This document shows, in pieces, positions 1 to 9,101 of a DNA stretch of 64,000 bases. Positions within the stretch are counted from its first letter, which is position 1. Each line of letters opens with the position of its first letter. The notes beneath the pieces are model-generated. The model searched no databases and was not told the DNA's origin. It worked only from the letters and a program-made list of their open reading frames with translations. The DNA is from Gammaproteobacteria bacterium (GTDB lineage: Bacteria; Pseudomonadota; Gammaproteobacteria; Burkholderiales; Rhodocyclaceae): contig JAHJHI010000026.1 in the NCBI GenBank assembly GCA_018824085.1, forward strand, positions 62,001-126,000, given 5' to 3'. The position numbers and the translations under genes are program-made.

Positions 1-2
1 GT

Positions 3-650
3 CGGGAAGTCCTTTCGCGCGCGTATCTGGAACAGGTGTCAGCCGCGGCTTCCAAGCCGACCGAAAGCGAGATCAAGGCATACTATGAGGCGCATCCGGA
101 GTTGTTTTCCGAGCGCCGCATCTTCAATCTGCGCGAATTGTCGATTCAGGCCGGCCCCGAATTTGCCCCCAAGCTTCAGGCGTACATGGCCGAACCGCGC
201 AATCTGCAACAGCTTGCAGAGTGGTTGCGTTCGGAGAATGTCCGCTTTTCGGCGAATGCGGTAACGAAGCCGGCGGAGCAGCTGCCGCTCGAAATGGTCA
301 AGAACATCCATCAGTTGAAGGACGGCCAGATGGGCATGGTGCGTTCCGGCAACGCGATACTCGTGCTCGAAGTCGCCGCGTCGCGCAGCGCTCCCGTTGA
401 TGAAAAGGCTGCCCAGCCCATCATCGAACAGTTCCTGCTCAACCAGCGCAAGACGGAACTGGCGAAGGCGGAAGTCAAGAATCTGCGCGAGAAGGGCAAG
501 ATCGAATACATGGGCGAATTCTCCGCACCGGAGCCTGCGGCGGCAGAACCCGCCGCTCCCGCGTCCGCGACGGAACCTGCCGTTGCTGCGCCGACGGAGG
601 CTCCGGCCAACGACAACGCCATCGACAAGGGCCTTTCCGGCCTGAAGTAA
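3..650 (+). CDS. epsD: EpsD family peptidyl-prolyl cis-trans isomerase (5' partial)
   Basis: C-terminal 215 residues of a parvulin-type peptidyl-prolyl isomerase; the frame is open to the left edge, so the N-terminus and any signal peptide are outside the window. The visible part has the parvulin-like sequence AEQLPLEMVKNIHQLKDGQM and a following strand (NAILVLEV), then a lysine-rich helix and a Pro/Ala-rich tail of about 40 residues. EpsD proteins are secreted folding helpers encoded with exosortase and exopolysaccharide genes. The context agrees: epsE follows after about 80 bases and then epsF, epsG and xrtB. The substrate is not known from sequence. The family call rests on fold-like features plus gene order. 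Confidence 0.8.
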   Translation, partial: REVLSRAYLEQVSAAASKPTESEIKAYYEAHPELFSERRIFNLRELSIQAGPEFAPKLQAYMAEPRNLQQLAEWLRSENVRFSANAVTKPAEQLPLEMVKNIHQLKDGQMGMVRSGNAILVLEVAASRSAPVDEKAAQPIIEQFLLNQRKTELAKAEVKNLREKGKIEYMGEFSAPEPAAAEPAAPASATEPAVAAPTEAPANDNAIDKGLSGLK

Positions 651-731
651 GCCAAGGCTTGCAGCCGGGGCAGCGCTGTCGTGAGGCAGGGCTGCCCTAC
701 TGTCATTACTGTTCTTCTGGATATCATCAAA

Positions 732-1535
732 ATGACGAAGTTCATACGCCTGCTGATCGCCTTTTGCTTCGGTGCAATGCTGCTCCCTGCCGCCGTGGCG
801 GCAGATGCCCGCGAGTATGTGCTCGGCGCCGGTGATGTCATCCGGATCACCGTTTTCCAGAATCCGGACCTCACGGTCGAAACACGGGTGACGGAGAACG
901 GCAGCATCACTTATCCGCTGGTCGGCGCTGTGAGCGTCGGTGGCCTCACCATTCAGGCGAGCGAGCAGCGCATTGCCGACCGCCTTCGTGAAGGCGGCTT
1001 CGTGCTCAAGCCGCAGGTCAACGTGCTCCTGCTGCAGATTCGCGGCAATCTGGTGTCGGTGCTCGGTCAGGTGAATCGCCCCGGACGCTATCCGATTGAA
1101 GTTGCGGGTACCAAGGTCACCGACATGCTCGCAACGGCCGGCGGCGCCGCCGCCAGCGGCGCGGATACCGTCGTGATCGTCGGCACGCGTGACGACAAGC
1201 CCTTCCGTGCAGAGATCGACGTGCCTGCGCTGTTCCAGCCCGGTGGCGTCGATGCGGACATCGCCGTGCGTGGAGGGGATGCGCTTTACGTGCAGCGTGC
1301 CCCGGTCTTCTATATCTACGGTGAAGTGAATCGCCCGGGTGCCTATCGGCTCGAACGCGGCATGTCGCTCATGCAGGGTCTTGCGCTGGGCGGTGGCATC
1401 ACGCTGCGCGGTACCGACAAGCGCATCAAGCTGAATCGTCGAAATGCGTCGGGCGAGGTCGATGTGATCGAACCCGAGATGTCAATGCAGCTGCAAAGCG
1501 ATGACGTCGTCTATGTGCGCGAAAGTCTTTTCTGA
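732..1535 (+). CDS. epsE: Polysaccharide export outer-membrane protein EpsE (Wza family)
   Basis: 267-residue periplasmic/outer-membrane polysaccharide export protein. A signal peptide is clear (MTKFIRLLIAFCFGAMLLPA, cleavage near AVAADA), which decides for the ATG start over the in-frame GTG 51 bases upstream. The mature protein opens with the Poly_export motif YVLGAGDVIRITVF, then carries SLBB-type ligand-binding beta-grasp segments around residues 105-165 and 185-250 (VLGQVNRPGRYPI and YGEVNRPGAYRL). No lipobox cysteine is visible, unlike E. coli Wza. It should form the export channel that works with EpsF and EpsG at the inner membrane. It lies 12 bases before epsF. Confidence 0.93.
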   Translation: MTKFIRLLIAFCFGAMLLPAAVAADAREYVLGAGDVIRITVFQNPDLTVETRVTENGSITYPLVGAVSVGGLTIQASEQRIADRLREGGFVLKPQVNVLLLQIRGNLVSVLGQVNRPGRYPIEVAGTKVTDMLATAGGAAASGADTVVIVGTRDDKPFRAEIDVPALFQPGGVDADIAVRGGDALYVQRAPVFYIYGEVNRPGAYRLERGMSLMQGLALGGGITLRGTDKRIKLNRRNASGEVDVIEPEMSMQLQSDDVVYVRESLF

Positions 1536-1547
1536 TCGGGTGAATCC

Positions 1548-2936
1548 ATGACGTTCCAGCAATTCCTGCTCATCCTTCGCGCGCGCTGGCTGGTCGGCCT
1601 GGCCGTGCTGTTCGTGGTCATTGCCACGACGATCGCCATCAGTCTTGTGTTGCCCAAGCAATTCACGTCCCAGACATCGGTTCTCATCGACGTCAAATCC
1701 CCGGACCCGATCCTGGGCGTGCCCCTGCCCGGAATGGTCAGTCCGAGCTATATGGCGACGCAGGTCGACATCGTCGGCTCTGATCGTGTGGCGCAGCGCG
1801 TTGTGCGCATGCTCGGCTTTGACAAGAGCGCGCAGGCCGTCGAGCAATGGCGTGAGGCAACGGAGGGCAAAGGTTCGCTGGAGGCCTATTTCGCCGAGTT
1901 GCTGAAAAAGAAACTCGATGTCCAGCCGTCGCGCGAGTCGAACGTGTTGACGATTGCGTTCAGCGGCGAAGACCCCCGTTTCTCTGCGGCAGTCGCGAAC
2001 GCATTCGCGCAGGCCTATATCGACACCAATCTCGAACTGAAGATCGAGCCGGCCAAGCAGTACGCCAAGTGGTTCTCCGAACAGTCGACGTCGCTGCGCG
2101 AGCAACTCGAGAAAGCGCAGAGCAAGCTGTCCGCGTTCCAGCTCGAGACGGGCATCGTCAATACGGACGAGCGCCTCGATATCGAGAATGCACGGCTTGC
2201 GGAACTGTCGAGCCAATACACGGCAATCCAGGCGCAACGCAGCGACAGCTCGTCACGTCAGGCCCAGGTGAGCAAGTCGCAGATTGAAACCCTGCCGGAG
2301 GTGCAGCAGAACTCGCTCATCATCGGGCTGAAGTCCGAGCTGGCCCGGGGCGAACTTCGCCTGTCGGAGCTCAGCCAGCAGCTGGGCCGCAACCACCCGG
2401 AGTTCCAGCGCGCGCAGGGCGAAGTCGAAGCGATGCGCGGAAAGCTCGATGCCGAAATGAAGAAGGTGGCCAGTACCTTGAGCACGAGCAATCGTGTCAA
2501 TGTGCAGCGCGAGGCGGAAGTGAAGGCGGCGCTTGCCGCGCAGAAGGAAAAGGTGCTCCAGCTCAAGAAGGAGCGCGACGACGTCGCCGTGCTGCAGCGC
2601 GAAGTCGAAACCGCCCAGCGCGCCTATGACGCCGTGGCGCAGCGTTTCACCCAGACGACACTCGAAAGCCAGACGACGCAGACCAATATCGTCGTGCTGA
2701 CGCCGGCCATCGAGCCGACCGAGCACTCAAGTCCGAACCTGCTGCTCAATACGCTGGTGGCGATCTTTCTCGGCATACTGCTGGCCGTCGGCACCGTTTT
2801 GCTGCTTGAGCTGCTGGATCAGCGCGTGCGGGGCGACGACGACCTGCAGCAGTTGCTCGGGGTACCCGTGCTCGGTCTGATTTCGACCGTCAAATTCGGC
2901 AAGGGCGTCAAGCGCGCCCGTGCGGCAGCTGCCTGA
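1548..2936 (+). CDS. epsF: Chain length determinant protein EpsF (Wzz/PCP family)
   Basis: 462-residue inner-membrane polysaccharide co-polymerase that sets chain length of the exported polymer. Two membrane segments flank the protein: residues about 12-34 (WLVGLAVLFVVIATTIAISL) and about 400-422 (VAIFLGILLAVGTVLLLELL). Between them lies a long periplasmic part with coiled-coil helices (about 190-370), rich in Glu, Gln, Lys and Ala. The Wzz N-terminal motif around SVLIDVKSPDPILG is present. There is no kinase domain in this protein; it is supplied by the next gene, epsG, 11 bases downstream, so this is the split PCP-2a arrangement. Confidence 0.93.
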   Translation: MTFQQFLLILRARWLVGLAVLFVVIATTIAISLVLPKQFTSQTSVLIDVKSPDPILGVPLPGMVSPSYMATQVDIVGSDRVAQRVVRMLGFDKSAQAVEQWREATEGKGSLEAYFAELLKKKLDVQPSRESNVLTIAFSGEDPRFSAAVANAFAQAYIDTNLELKIEPAKQYAKWFSEQSTSLREQLEKAQSKLSAFQLETGIVNTDERLDIENARLAELSSQYTAIQAQRSDSSSRQAQVSKSQIETLPEVQQNSLIIGLKSELARGELRLSELSQQLGRNHPEFQRAQGEVEAMRGKLDAEMKKVASTLSTSNRVNVQREAEVKAALAAQKEKVLQLKKERDDVAVLQREVETAQRAYDAVAQRFTQTTLESQTTQTNIVVLTPAIEPTEHSSPNLLLNTLVAIFLGILLAVGTVLLLELLDQRVRGDDDLQQLLGVPVLGLISTVKFGKGVKRARAAAA

Positions 2937-2947
2937 AGGATATTCGC

Positions 2948-3811
2948 ATGAATGCTCCCACCACGATTGATACCGGATCCGGTCGCGCCATCGGCGCCAT
3001 CCTGATCGATGCGGGCCGCCTCAGCCCCGACGGCGCCGAACGCATCCTGCGCGCGCAGCGTGAACGCGGCTTGCGCTTTGGCGATGCGGCCATTGCGCTG
3101 GGTTTGCTGAAGGAAACCGACATCCAGTTCGCGCTGTCGCGCCAGTTCGACTACCCCTTCCTTCAGCCGGGCGAAAGCGCCGTCAGCGAGGAGGTCATCG
3201 CCGCCTATCGTCCGTTCACGCATCAGGTCGAGGAGTTGCGTGCGCTGCGCAGCCAGCTGATGCTGCGCTGGTTCGACGCCGAGGCGGAGCGCAAGACGCT
3301 GGCCATCGTGAGTCCCGAGAAGGGCGAGGGACGCAGCTTCATCGCGGCAAACCTCGCCGTCGTATTCTCGCAACTTGGCGAGCGCACGCTGCTCATTGAT
3401 GCGGACATGCGCAATCCCCGCCAGCACGCGCTGTTTTCCGTCAGCAACAAGATCGGCCTGTCGGAAACGCTGGCTGGACGCGGTGGCCCGGAAGCCGTGC
3501 AGCGGGTACCGGCGCTGCTCGATCTGTGCGTCATGCCGGCCGGTGCGGTGCCGCCGAATCCGCAGGAGCTGTTGTCACGTCCGCTGTTCAGCCAGTTGCT
3601 CGCGCAGCTTGCCGCCGATTTCGACGTGATCCTGATCGACACGCCGGCGGGTGCCGAGTACGCGGACGCGCAGACGATCGCGGTGCGCGCCAGCGGAGCA
3701 TTGATGGTTGCGCGCAAGAACGTGAGCCGTGCGTCTCGACTGCGCCGGCTTGCCGACGAACTGATGACGGCGAGCGCGAAAGTTGTCGGTTCGGTGATGA
3801 ACGAGCCGTAA
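2948..3811 (+). CDS. epsG: Chain length determinant tyrosine kinase EpsG with N-terminal MshEN-like domain
   Basis: 287-residue cytoplasmic bacterial tyrosine kinase (BY-kinase, ParA/MinD fold) partnered with EpsF. The Walker A region is [11 protein letters not shown] (about residues 121-131), Walker A' is [10 protein letters not shown] (about 147-156) and Walker B is VILIDTPAG (about 226-234). The usual C-terminal tyrosine cluster is absent: the protein ends VVGSVMNEP. The N-terminus carries two 24-residue repeats (residues 14-37 and 43-66) split by five residues, the layout of the MshEN c-di-GMP-binding domain; the second begins RFG and both end in Gln. The kinase assignment is firm. The c-di-GMP link is inference. 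Confidence 0.92.
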   Translation: MNAPTTIDTGSGRAIGAILIDAGRLSPDGAERILRAQRERGLRFGDAAIALGLLKETDIQFALSRQFDYPFLQPGESAVSEEVIAAYRPFTHQVEELRALRSQLMLRWFDAEAERKTLAIVSPEKGEGRSFIAANLAVVFSQLGERTLLIDADMRNPRQHALFSVSNKIGLSETLAGRGGPEAVQRVPALLDLCVMPAGAVPPNPQELLSRPLFSQLLAQLAADFDVILIDTPAGAEYADAQTIAVRASGALMVARKNVSRASRLRRLADELMTASAKVVGSVMNEP

Positions 3812-3842
3812 GTTGCCAGGTCACATTCGGGTCAGCCATTCA

Positions 3843-4742
3843 ATGAGTTCTCACGCCATGTCCTCTCCTCAATCCATGCGCCTCGGCCTTCATGCACTGT
3901 CGCCTGGCTGGGCCCCATTCTGGATTGTCGTGGCCGGCATGGCCGCGATGTACGGCCCGAGCTTTCACGATCTGTTCAACGGCATATGGAGTACCGACGA
4001 GAATGCGCACGGCCCGATCGTGTTCGCCGTGTCGCTCTGGCTGCTCTACACCAAGTGGAACGAACAGGCTGACGACATCGTGTACGCGCCGGTACCGGCT
4101 GTTGGCTGGCCGCTTGTCGTCTTCGCACTGCTGCTCTATATCCTTGGCCGGTCCCAGGACATCCTGATTTTTGAAGTTGGTTCGCTGATTCCGCTCATGA
4201 TGGGGCTGATGCTCGTGTTCTTCGGACGGGCAACCCTGATGCGCCTGTGGTTCCCGCTGTTTTTCATGCTGTTCATGATTCCGCTGCCCGGCGTCGTTGT
4301 CGACACGGTGACGCAGCCGATGAAGATGGCAGTGTCCTGGGCGGCCGAGCACGCTCTCTATACCTTCGGCTATCCGATAGCACGCACCGGCGTGATTCTT
4401 GTGATCGGCCAGTACCAGTTGCTCGTTGCGGATGCCTGCGCCGGACTGCACTCGCTGTTCACGCTTGAAGCACTCGGCTTGCTCTACCTCAATCTCGTGA
4501 AGCACGATTCACTGGCCAGAAACATCACGCTGGCCATCCTGATCGTGCCCATTTCGTTCTGCGCCAATGTGATCCGCGTCATCGTGCTTACGCTGATCAC
4601 CTTCTACATGGGTGATGAAGCAGGGCAGGGCTTCCTTCACGGTTTTGCCGGCATGGTGCTGTTCATTACCGCGCTGACGCTGATCATCGGTGTCGACTCG
4701 ATGCTGCGTTTCGGTGTCCGCAAGGGCGAGCAGCCGGCCTGA
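3843..4742 (+). CDS. xrtB: Exosortase B (EpsH family cysteine transpeptidase)
   Basis: 299-residue polytopic inner-membrane protein of the exosortase/EpsH family, which processes PEP-CTERM proteins at their C-terminal sorting signal. About eight hydrophobic segments are visible. The expected catalytic residues are in place: Cys199 ([10 protein letters not shown]), Arg245 (VIRVIVL) and His266 (FLHGFAGM). The ATG start 31 bases after the epsG stop is preferred over an in-frame TTG at base 3813. The linked epsE-epsF-epsG genes are the usual partners of the B-type exosortase. The EpsI-domain gene that often follows is missing here; tadA starts immediately instead. Confidence 0.9.
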   Translation: MSSHAMSSPQSMRLGLHALSPGWAPFWIVVAGMAAMYGPSFHDLFNGIWSTDENAHGPIVFAVSLWLLYTKWNEQADDIVYAPVPAVGWPLVVFALLLYILGRSQDILIFEVGSLIPLMMGLMLVFFGRATLMRLWFPLFFMLFMIPLPGVVVDTVTQPMKMAVSWAAEHALYTFGYPIARTGVILVIGQYQLLVADACAGLHSLFTLEALGLLYLNLVKHDSLARNITLAILIVPISFCANVIRVIVLTLITFYMGDEAGQGFLHGFAGMVLFITALTLIIGVDSMLRFGVRKGEQPA

Positions 4743-5227
<485 letters not shown>

Positions 5228-5228
<1 letters not shown>

Positions 5229-5707
5229 TGCGTCTCGTCATCGATATTGCAACGCAGTGGATGCAACTGTTCGACAACGCTGGCGTGATGGTGCGACGCT
5301 ATCGCATCTCGACCGCCCGCAACGGCGCGGGCGAGCAGAACGGCAGTTTCCGCACACCGCGCGGCCGACACGTGATCCGTGCGCGCATCGGCGCCGGCCA
5401 GCCAGAAAACACCGTGTTCGTGCGACGACGTCCGACCGGCGAGCAGTGGTCGCCGGCACTCGCGGAAAGCCACCCCGGGCGTGACTGGATACTGACGCGC
5501 ATCCTGTGGCTGTCCGGTTGCGAACCGGGATTCAACCGTCTCGGTCAGGTTGATACGATGCGTCGCTACGTATATCTGCACGGCAGTCCGGACACCGTGG
5601 AAATGGGCGTACCCGGCTCCATCGGATGCGTGCGGATGCGTAATCGCGACATCGTCGAGTTGTTTGATCTGGTCGATGCCGGCACCCCGGTGGATGTCCG
5701 GGAATGA
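5228..5707 (+). CDS. L,D-transpeptidase (YkuD domain) family protein
   Basis: 159-residue YkuD-type L,D-transpeptidase domain, which in known members forms 3-3 crosslinks in peptidoglycan or attaches proteins to it through an active-site cysteine. The signature is present: YLHGSPD followed 17 residues later by SIGCVRM, with Cys134 as nucleophile. No signal peptide or membrane anchor can be seen, which is unusual because the substrate is periplasmic; small cytosolic-looking YkuD proteins of this form do occur in Proteobacteria. The start overlaps the tadA stop by one base (TGATG), and the end overlaps the acetyltransferase gene by four bases, so the three are probably cotranscribed. Confidence 0.88.
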
Positions 5708-6132
5708 GCGCGGTCGAGGTCGTGCTGGGCGAGTGGGCGAAGCTGTCCGGACCGCTCGAATCTATTCGCAGGGACGTTTTCATTCTCGAGCAGGGCGTTC
5801 CCGAAACGCTCGAGTGGGACGAGCACGACGCCGCATGCATCCATGCGCTCGCGACACTGGATGGCCGGATCGCCGGTTGCGCCCGATTGCTGGCGGACGG
5901 GCGCATCGGCCGCATGGCGGTGTACGCGCGCATGCGGGGATGCGGCGCGGGCACGGCACTGTTGCAGTCCTTGCTGGGCGAGGCGCGGCGGCTCGGCATG
6001 CCCGAAGTTCATCTTCATGCGCAGCTGCATGCCCGCGCATTCTATGAACGCGCAGGCTTTGTTGCGCGAGGCGAGCCGTTCGACGAAGCAGGCATCCTTC
6101 ACCTGGCGATGTCGCGCTCGCTGATGAATTGA
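5704..6132 (+). CDS. GNAT family N-acetyltransferase
   Basis: 142-residue single-domain GNAT acetyltransferase of the ElaA/YjcF-like type. The acetyl-CoA-binding region reads GRMAVYARMRGCGAGTALLQ (about residues 74-93), and the C-terminal part AFYERAGFVARGEPFDEAGI is typical of the family. The acceptor substrate cannot be told from sequence. The start codon overlaps the L,D-transpeptidase stop by four bases (ATGA). Its 3' end overlaps the convergent response regulator gene by about 34 bases. Confidence 0.88.
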   Translation: MSAVEVVLGEWAKLSGPLESIRRDVFILEQGVPETLEWDEHDAACIHALATLDGRIAGCARLLADGRIGRMAVYARMRGCGAGTALLQSLLGEARRLGMPEVHLHAQLHARAFYERAGFVARGEPFDEAGILHLAMSRSLMN

Positions 6133-6503
6133 CGCAGAAAATCCTCGCGCAGCGGCTTGACCACGAAATCCTTCACGCGCGGATGGATCAATGCCCGCTC
6201 CCGGTCACTGTCCAGCGGTGAGGAGCTGAGCATGCAGATGTCGGCCGTGCCCTGATGTTCGGGGGCCAGCGCGTGGAAGGCGTCGAGAAATTCGAAGCCG
6301 TTCATGCGCGGCATGTTGATGTCCAGCAGGATCAGATCGACGTCGTGGTGAGGATTGTCGACGAGCCACGACAGCGCAGCATCGCCCCATTCGAAGGTGC
6401 GGATGCCCTTAACCAGTCCAGAACGTTCGATCAGCAGCCCGTGGAAGAAGTTGTCGGCGTCGCTGTCGTCGATCAGCATGATCGTGCGCAAACCCGTGTC
6501 CAT
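6099..6503 (-). CDS. CheY-like response regulator (receiver domain only)
   Basis: 134-residue single-domain receiver. Acidic pocket residues are in LIDDSDADN, the phospho-accepting aspartate is Asp61 (DLILLDINMPRMNG), the conserved Ser/Thr is in MLSSSPLDSD and the lysine is in FVVKPLRE. There is no output domain, so it signals by protein contact. The ATG overlaps the stop of the upstream histidine kinase gene (ATGA type), so the pair is translationally coupled and almost certainly cognate. The Ser-Ser-Ser-Pro stretch after beta-4 and a long loop resemble receivers paired with phytochrome-like kinases (Rcp1 type). Confidence 0.92.
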   Translation of the reverse strand: MDTGLRTIMLIDDSDADNFFHGLLIERSGLVKGIRTFEWGDAALSWLVDNPHHDVDLILLDINMPRMNGFEFLDAFHALAPEHQGTADICMLSSSPLDSDRERALIHPRVKDFVVKPLREDFLRQFISERDIAR

Positions 6504-8236
6504 CAGCCCGGCTCCGTTTCTGGCAGCGCCAATGCCTCGATCGCGGACAGGTTCGAAGCGGGCAGTGTCAGTTCGAAGCAGCTTCCCGCGCCTTCTGTCG
6601 AACGTACGCCCAGCGTTGCGCCATGGATGTCCGCGATGCGCCGGCACAGCGCGAGCCCGAGGCCGGATCCTTCGTATTCGGTGCGGGAGTGCAAGCGCTG
6701 GAATGCTTCGAAGATCTTTTCGTGGTACTCAGGCGGAATGCCGATCCCGTTGTCGCAGACGCTGATGCGTACGCCGTGACCGGTGTCGGTGGCAAGGATG
6801 TCGATGACCGCCGCCACTTCAGGGTGACGGAACTTGATTGCGTTGCTGACCAGGTTCTGGAGCAGCAGGCCGATCAGCGTACGGTCCCCGTAGATCGCAG
6901 GCAGTGGCCCGACACGCAACACGGCGCCGCTTTTCTCGATCGCGTCCGCGAGCGCCTGACGGACATCCTCAGCGCTGTCGGAAAGTTCCACGAGGTCCAT
7001 GTGTCGCTCGCTGTTCTCGATGCGAACGTATGCGAGAAGGTCGTCGACCAGCGTACGCATGCGCTGGCCGCCGCGCCTGATGAAGTCGATGTAGCGGCCG
7101 ACGCGCGTTGCCTCGGAGGCGTCAAGGTCGCGCGCGAGCAGGCTGGAAAAGTTCAGGATGGAGTTGATCGGCTCACGCAGGTCGTGCGAGGCGACGTGAA
7201 CGAACTGCTGCAGCGCGAGATTGCTCCGTTCGAGTTCGACCAGCGTCCGGCGCAGGCGCTCTTCTGCTTCAAGGGCATCGGTGATGTCTTCGCCGACACC
7301 GAGCAGGCCGCTGACCTTGCCGTCACCGTCGAACAGTCGGGTGGTACGCCAGGCTATCGTTCGCGCGCGACCGTCGGATGTCAGCGCAAGCCCGCGGAAG
7401 CGCCGGTCGCCCTGGCTTTGTCCGCCGATCAGTTCGGCGAAGAAGCTTCGTGCCTCGGCGCGCGCGTCCGGCGGGAAACACAGATCGAACCAGTCCTTGC
7501 CGGGCAGCTCCGGGCTCTCGCGGCACAGCACCTCGGCCGCCATGCGGTTCGCCTTGAGGATGCGGCCCGAGGAGTCGGTCACGACCATCATGCCGCCCGC
7601 AACGTCGAAATAGAGTTCAGCCCGGTCGCGTTCGGCCTGCAGCTCTTTCGTGCGCAGTGTGACCAGACCGAGCACTTCGTCGTTGAAGCGCTTGAGCTGC
7701 AGCTCGACCATGGCACGCTGCACGGATGCGTTTTCAAGCTCGGCGACCTTGCGCCTGAGCTCGATGTGCGCGATGACCTGATCCGCCAGTACACGCAGGG
7801 CTTCGAGCGTGGGGGCGTCGGGCGCATGCGGTACGACGTCGATGACGCACAGGGTGCCGATGTTCTGCCCGTCCGGCATCGTGAGCGGCGCACCGGCGTA
7901 GAAGCGGATGTGCGGCGCGCCGGCCACCAGCGGATTGTCGCGGAAGCGCTCGTCAGCCTGCGCGTCGGCGACCACGAGCACGCCCTGCTGCAGGATGGCG
8001 TGCGCGCAGAAGGCAAGGTCGCGTGGCGTTTCACGGACGTCGAGTCCGATGTGCGCCTTGAACCACTGACGATCCGCGTCGACCAGGCTGATGAGCCCTA
8101 TGGGGGCGTCAAACAGCCGGGCGGCCAGACGAGCGATGTCGTCATATCCGGTTTCCTCGGCGGTGTCGAGCAGATCACAGGCAAGCAGTGTCTTCAGACG
8201 CTGCTGCTCGGTGGGCGGCAGGGGGGCGGACATCAT
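6503..8236 (-). CDS. GAF-PAS sensor histidine kinase
   Basis: About 577-residue soluble histidine kinase with no membrane segment. Domains in order: GAF (about 15-165, ending in a coiled coil), PAS (about 205-325, VTDSSGRILKANRMAAEVL and DWFDLCFPPD), HisKA with His351 (HVASHDLREPINSILNFSSL) and HATPase_c with N box NLVSNAIKF, G1 box DNGIGIPPEYHEKIFEAFQR and G2 box GSGLGLAL. The GAF domain lacks an obvious chromophore cysteine motif, so a light-sensing role is not supported. The start is uncertain: two adjacent Met codons (8236, 8233) or Met at 8260 are possible and no good Shine-Dalgarno is seen. It is cotranscribed with the receiver gene that follows. Confidence 0.9.
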   Translation of the reverse strand: MMSAPLPPTEQQRLKTLLACDLLDTAEETGYDDIARLAARLFDAPIGLISLVDADRQWFKAHIGLDVRETPRDLAFCAHAILQQGVLVVADAQADERFRDNPLVAGAPHIRFYAGAPLTMPDGQNIGTLCVIDVVPHAPDAPTLEALRVLADQVIAHIELRRKVAELENASVQRAMVELQLKRFNDEVLGLVTLRTKELQAERDRAELYFDVAGGMMVVTDSSGRILKANRMAAEVLCRESPELPGKDWFDLCFPPDARAEARSFFAELIGGQSQGDRRFRGLALTSDGRARTIAWRTTRLFDGDGKVSGLLGVGEDITDALEAEERLRRTLVELERSNLALQQFVHVASHDLREPINSILNFSSLLARDLDASEATRVGRYIDFIRRGGQRMRTLVDDLLAYVRIENSERHMDLVELSDSAEDVRQALADAIEKSGAVLRVGPLPAIYGDRTLIGLLLQNLVSNAIKFRHPEVAAVIDILATDTGHGVRISVCDNGIGIPPEYHEKIFEAFQRLHSRTEYEGSGLGLALCRRIADIHGATLGVRSTEGAGSCFELTLPASNLSAIEALALPETEPG

Positions 8237-8309
8237 CGTCAATGTGGTGCATGGGACCATATGTTCTTCGGCATCTTGCGCGAAAAACTTGATGACCGGA
8301 ATCCCGCGC

Positions 8310-9074
8310 TCAGCGCGCGAAGCTCGCGATCGTCCTGCCTGCGGCGCGTCCGCCGGGACCGAAACGGCGTTCCTCGAACAGGATGCGGCGCGACGACACG
8401 CGAAGCAGCGCACTGGAGCGCGTGCCGTAGTCGTCGCCGCGGATGAATACCGGCGACAGGCGACGCTCCCAGTCGAGTCCGACGCCTGTATCGGGCAGGT
8501 CGGCGTCCGCGGCCGGGGTGCTGTCGGCGAGCACCGAAAACAGGGCGTCAGTGGCTGGCAGCGTGTCCAGCCCCGCGGTGAAGCCTCGTTGTGCACGCAA
8601 CAGCTTCGGCCAGGGCGTGCCCGGCAGGTGGTTCGAGATCGCGTGCGTGCCCGGTGCGAGTTCACTCACCTGCGCATCGTGTCCGTTGCGATGCCCGACC
8701 CAGACGAGCCGCTCGCCGTCGCACAGCAACAGGTTGAAGCCGTTGTGGAAGCGGCTCTGCGCACTCACCCTTTCCGCGTGACGCCGTGCGTCGGCGCTGC
8801 CGAACAGGAAGGCCGACACCAGCAAGCCGCGCGAACGCGCGCCCGGCTGGCTTGACGAGGGGTCGCGGAAGTTGGTCAGTGCCGCAAAGCGGCCTCCGCG
8901 CGTCACCCCCATCCAGGTGCCGCCCGATTGCAGGTCGCGCCCGGCGAGCACATCCAGGTGTCCGGGCCAGAAGCCGAGCGGTGCCGTCGGGCGGGCGTGG
9001 AATTCATCGCGATTCGCCGCGACGACCAGCGTGTCCTCGTGGTCTGCTTGCCAGCCGAGCACGATCAGGCACAT
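8310..9074 (-). CDS. NRDE (TANGO2-like) family protein
   Basis: 254-residue NRDE-domain protein, the bacterial relatives of eukaryotic TANGO2. The start is set at MCLIVLGW, because the family has an invariant Cys2 that acts as an N-terminal nucleophile after Met removal in the Ntn-hydrolase-like fold; a Met four codons upstream is less likely. The name-giving motif appears as AANRDEFHARPT (about 20-31), followed by AGRDLQSGGTWMGV and FAALTNFRDP. The biochemical role is unsettled; TANGO2 is linked to heme and lipid handling. It lies downstream of DUF4936 and ygfZ and upstream of the sensor kinase, all on the minus strand. Confidence 0.88.
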   Translation of the reverse strand: MCLIVLGWQADHEDTLVVAANRDEFHARPTAPLGFWPGHLDVLAGRDLQSGGTWMGVTRGGRFAALTNFRDPSSSQPGARSRGLLVSAFLFGSADARRHAERVSAQSRFHNGFNLLLCDGERLVWVGHRNGHDAQVSELAPGTHAISNHLPGTPWPKLLRAQRGFTAGLDTLPATDALFSVLADSTPAADADLPDTGVGLDWERRLSPVFIRGDDYGTRSSALLRVSSRRILFEERRFGPGGRAAGRTIASFAR

Positions 9075-9101
9075 GACGGTTGGCACGCCTCCGCGACCGC
9101 C

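Noticed and set aside
6623-8446. 607-codon open frame on the plus strand opposite the sensor kinase
   Set aside because: It is antisense to a full set of GAF, PAS, HisKA and HATPase motifs; long antisense frames are expected at this G+C content, and its translation shows no domain.
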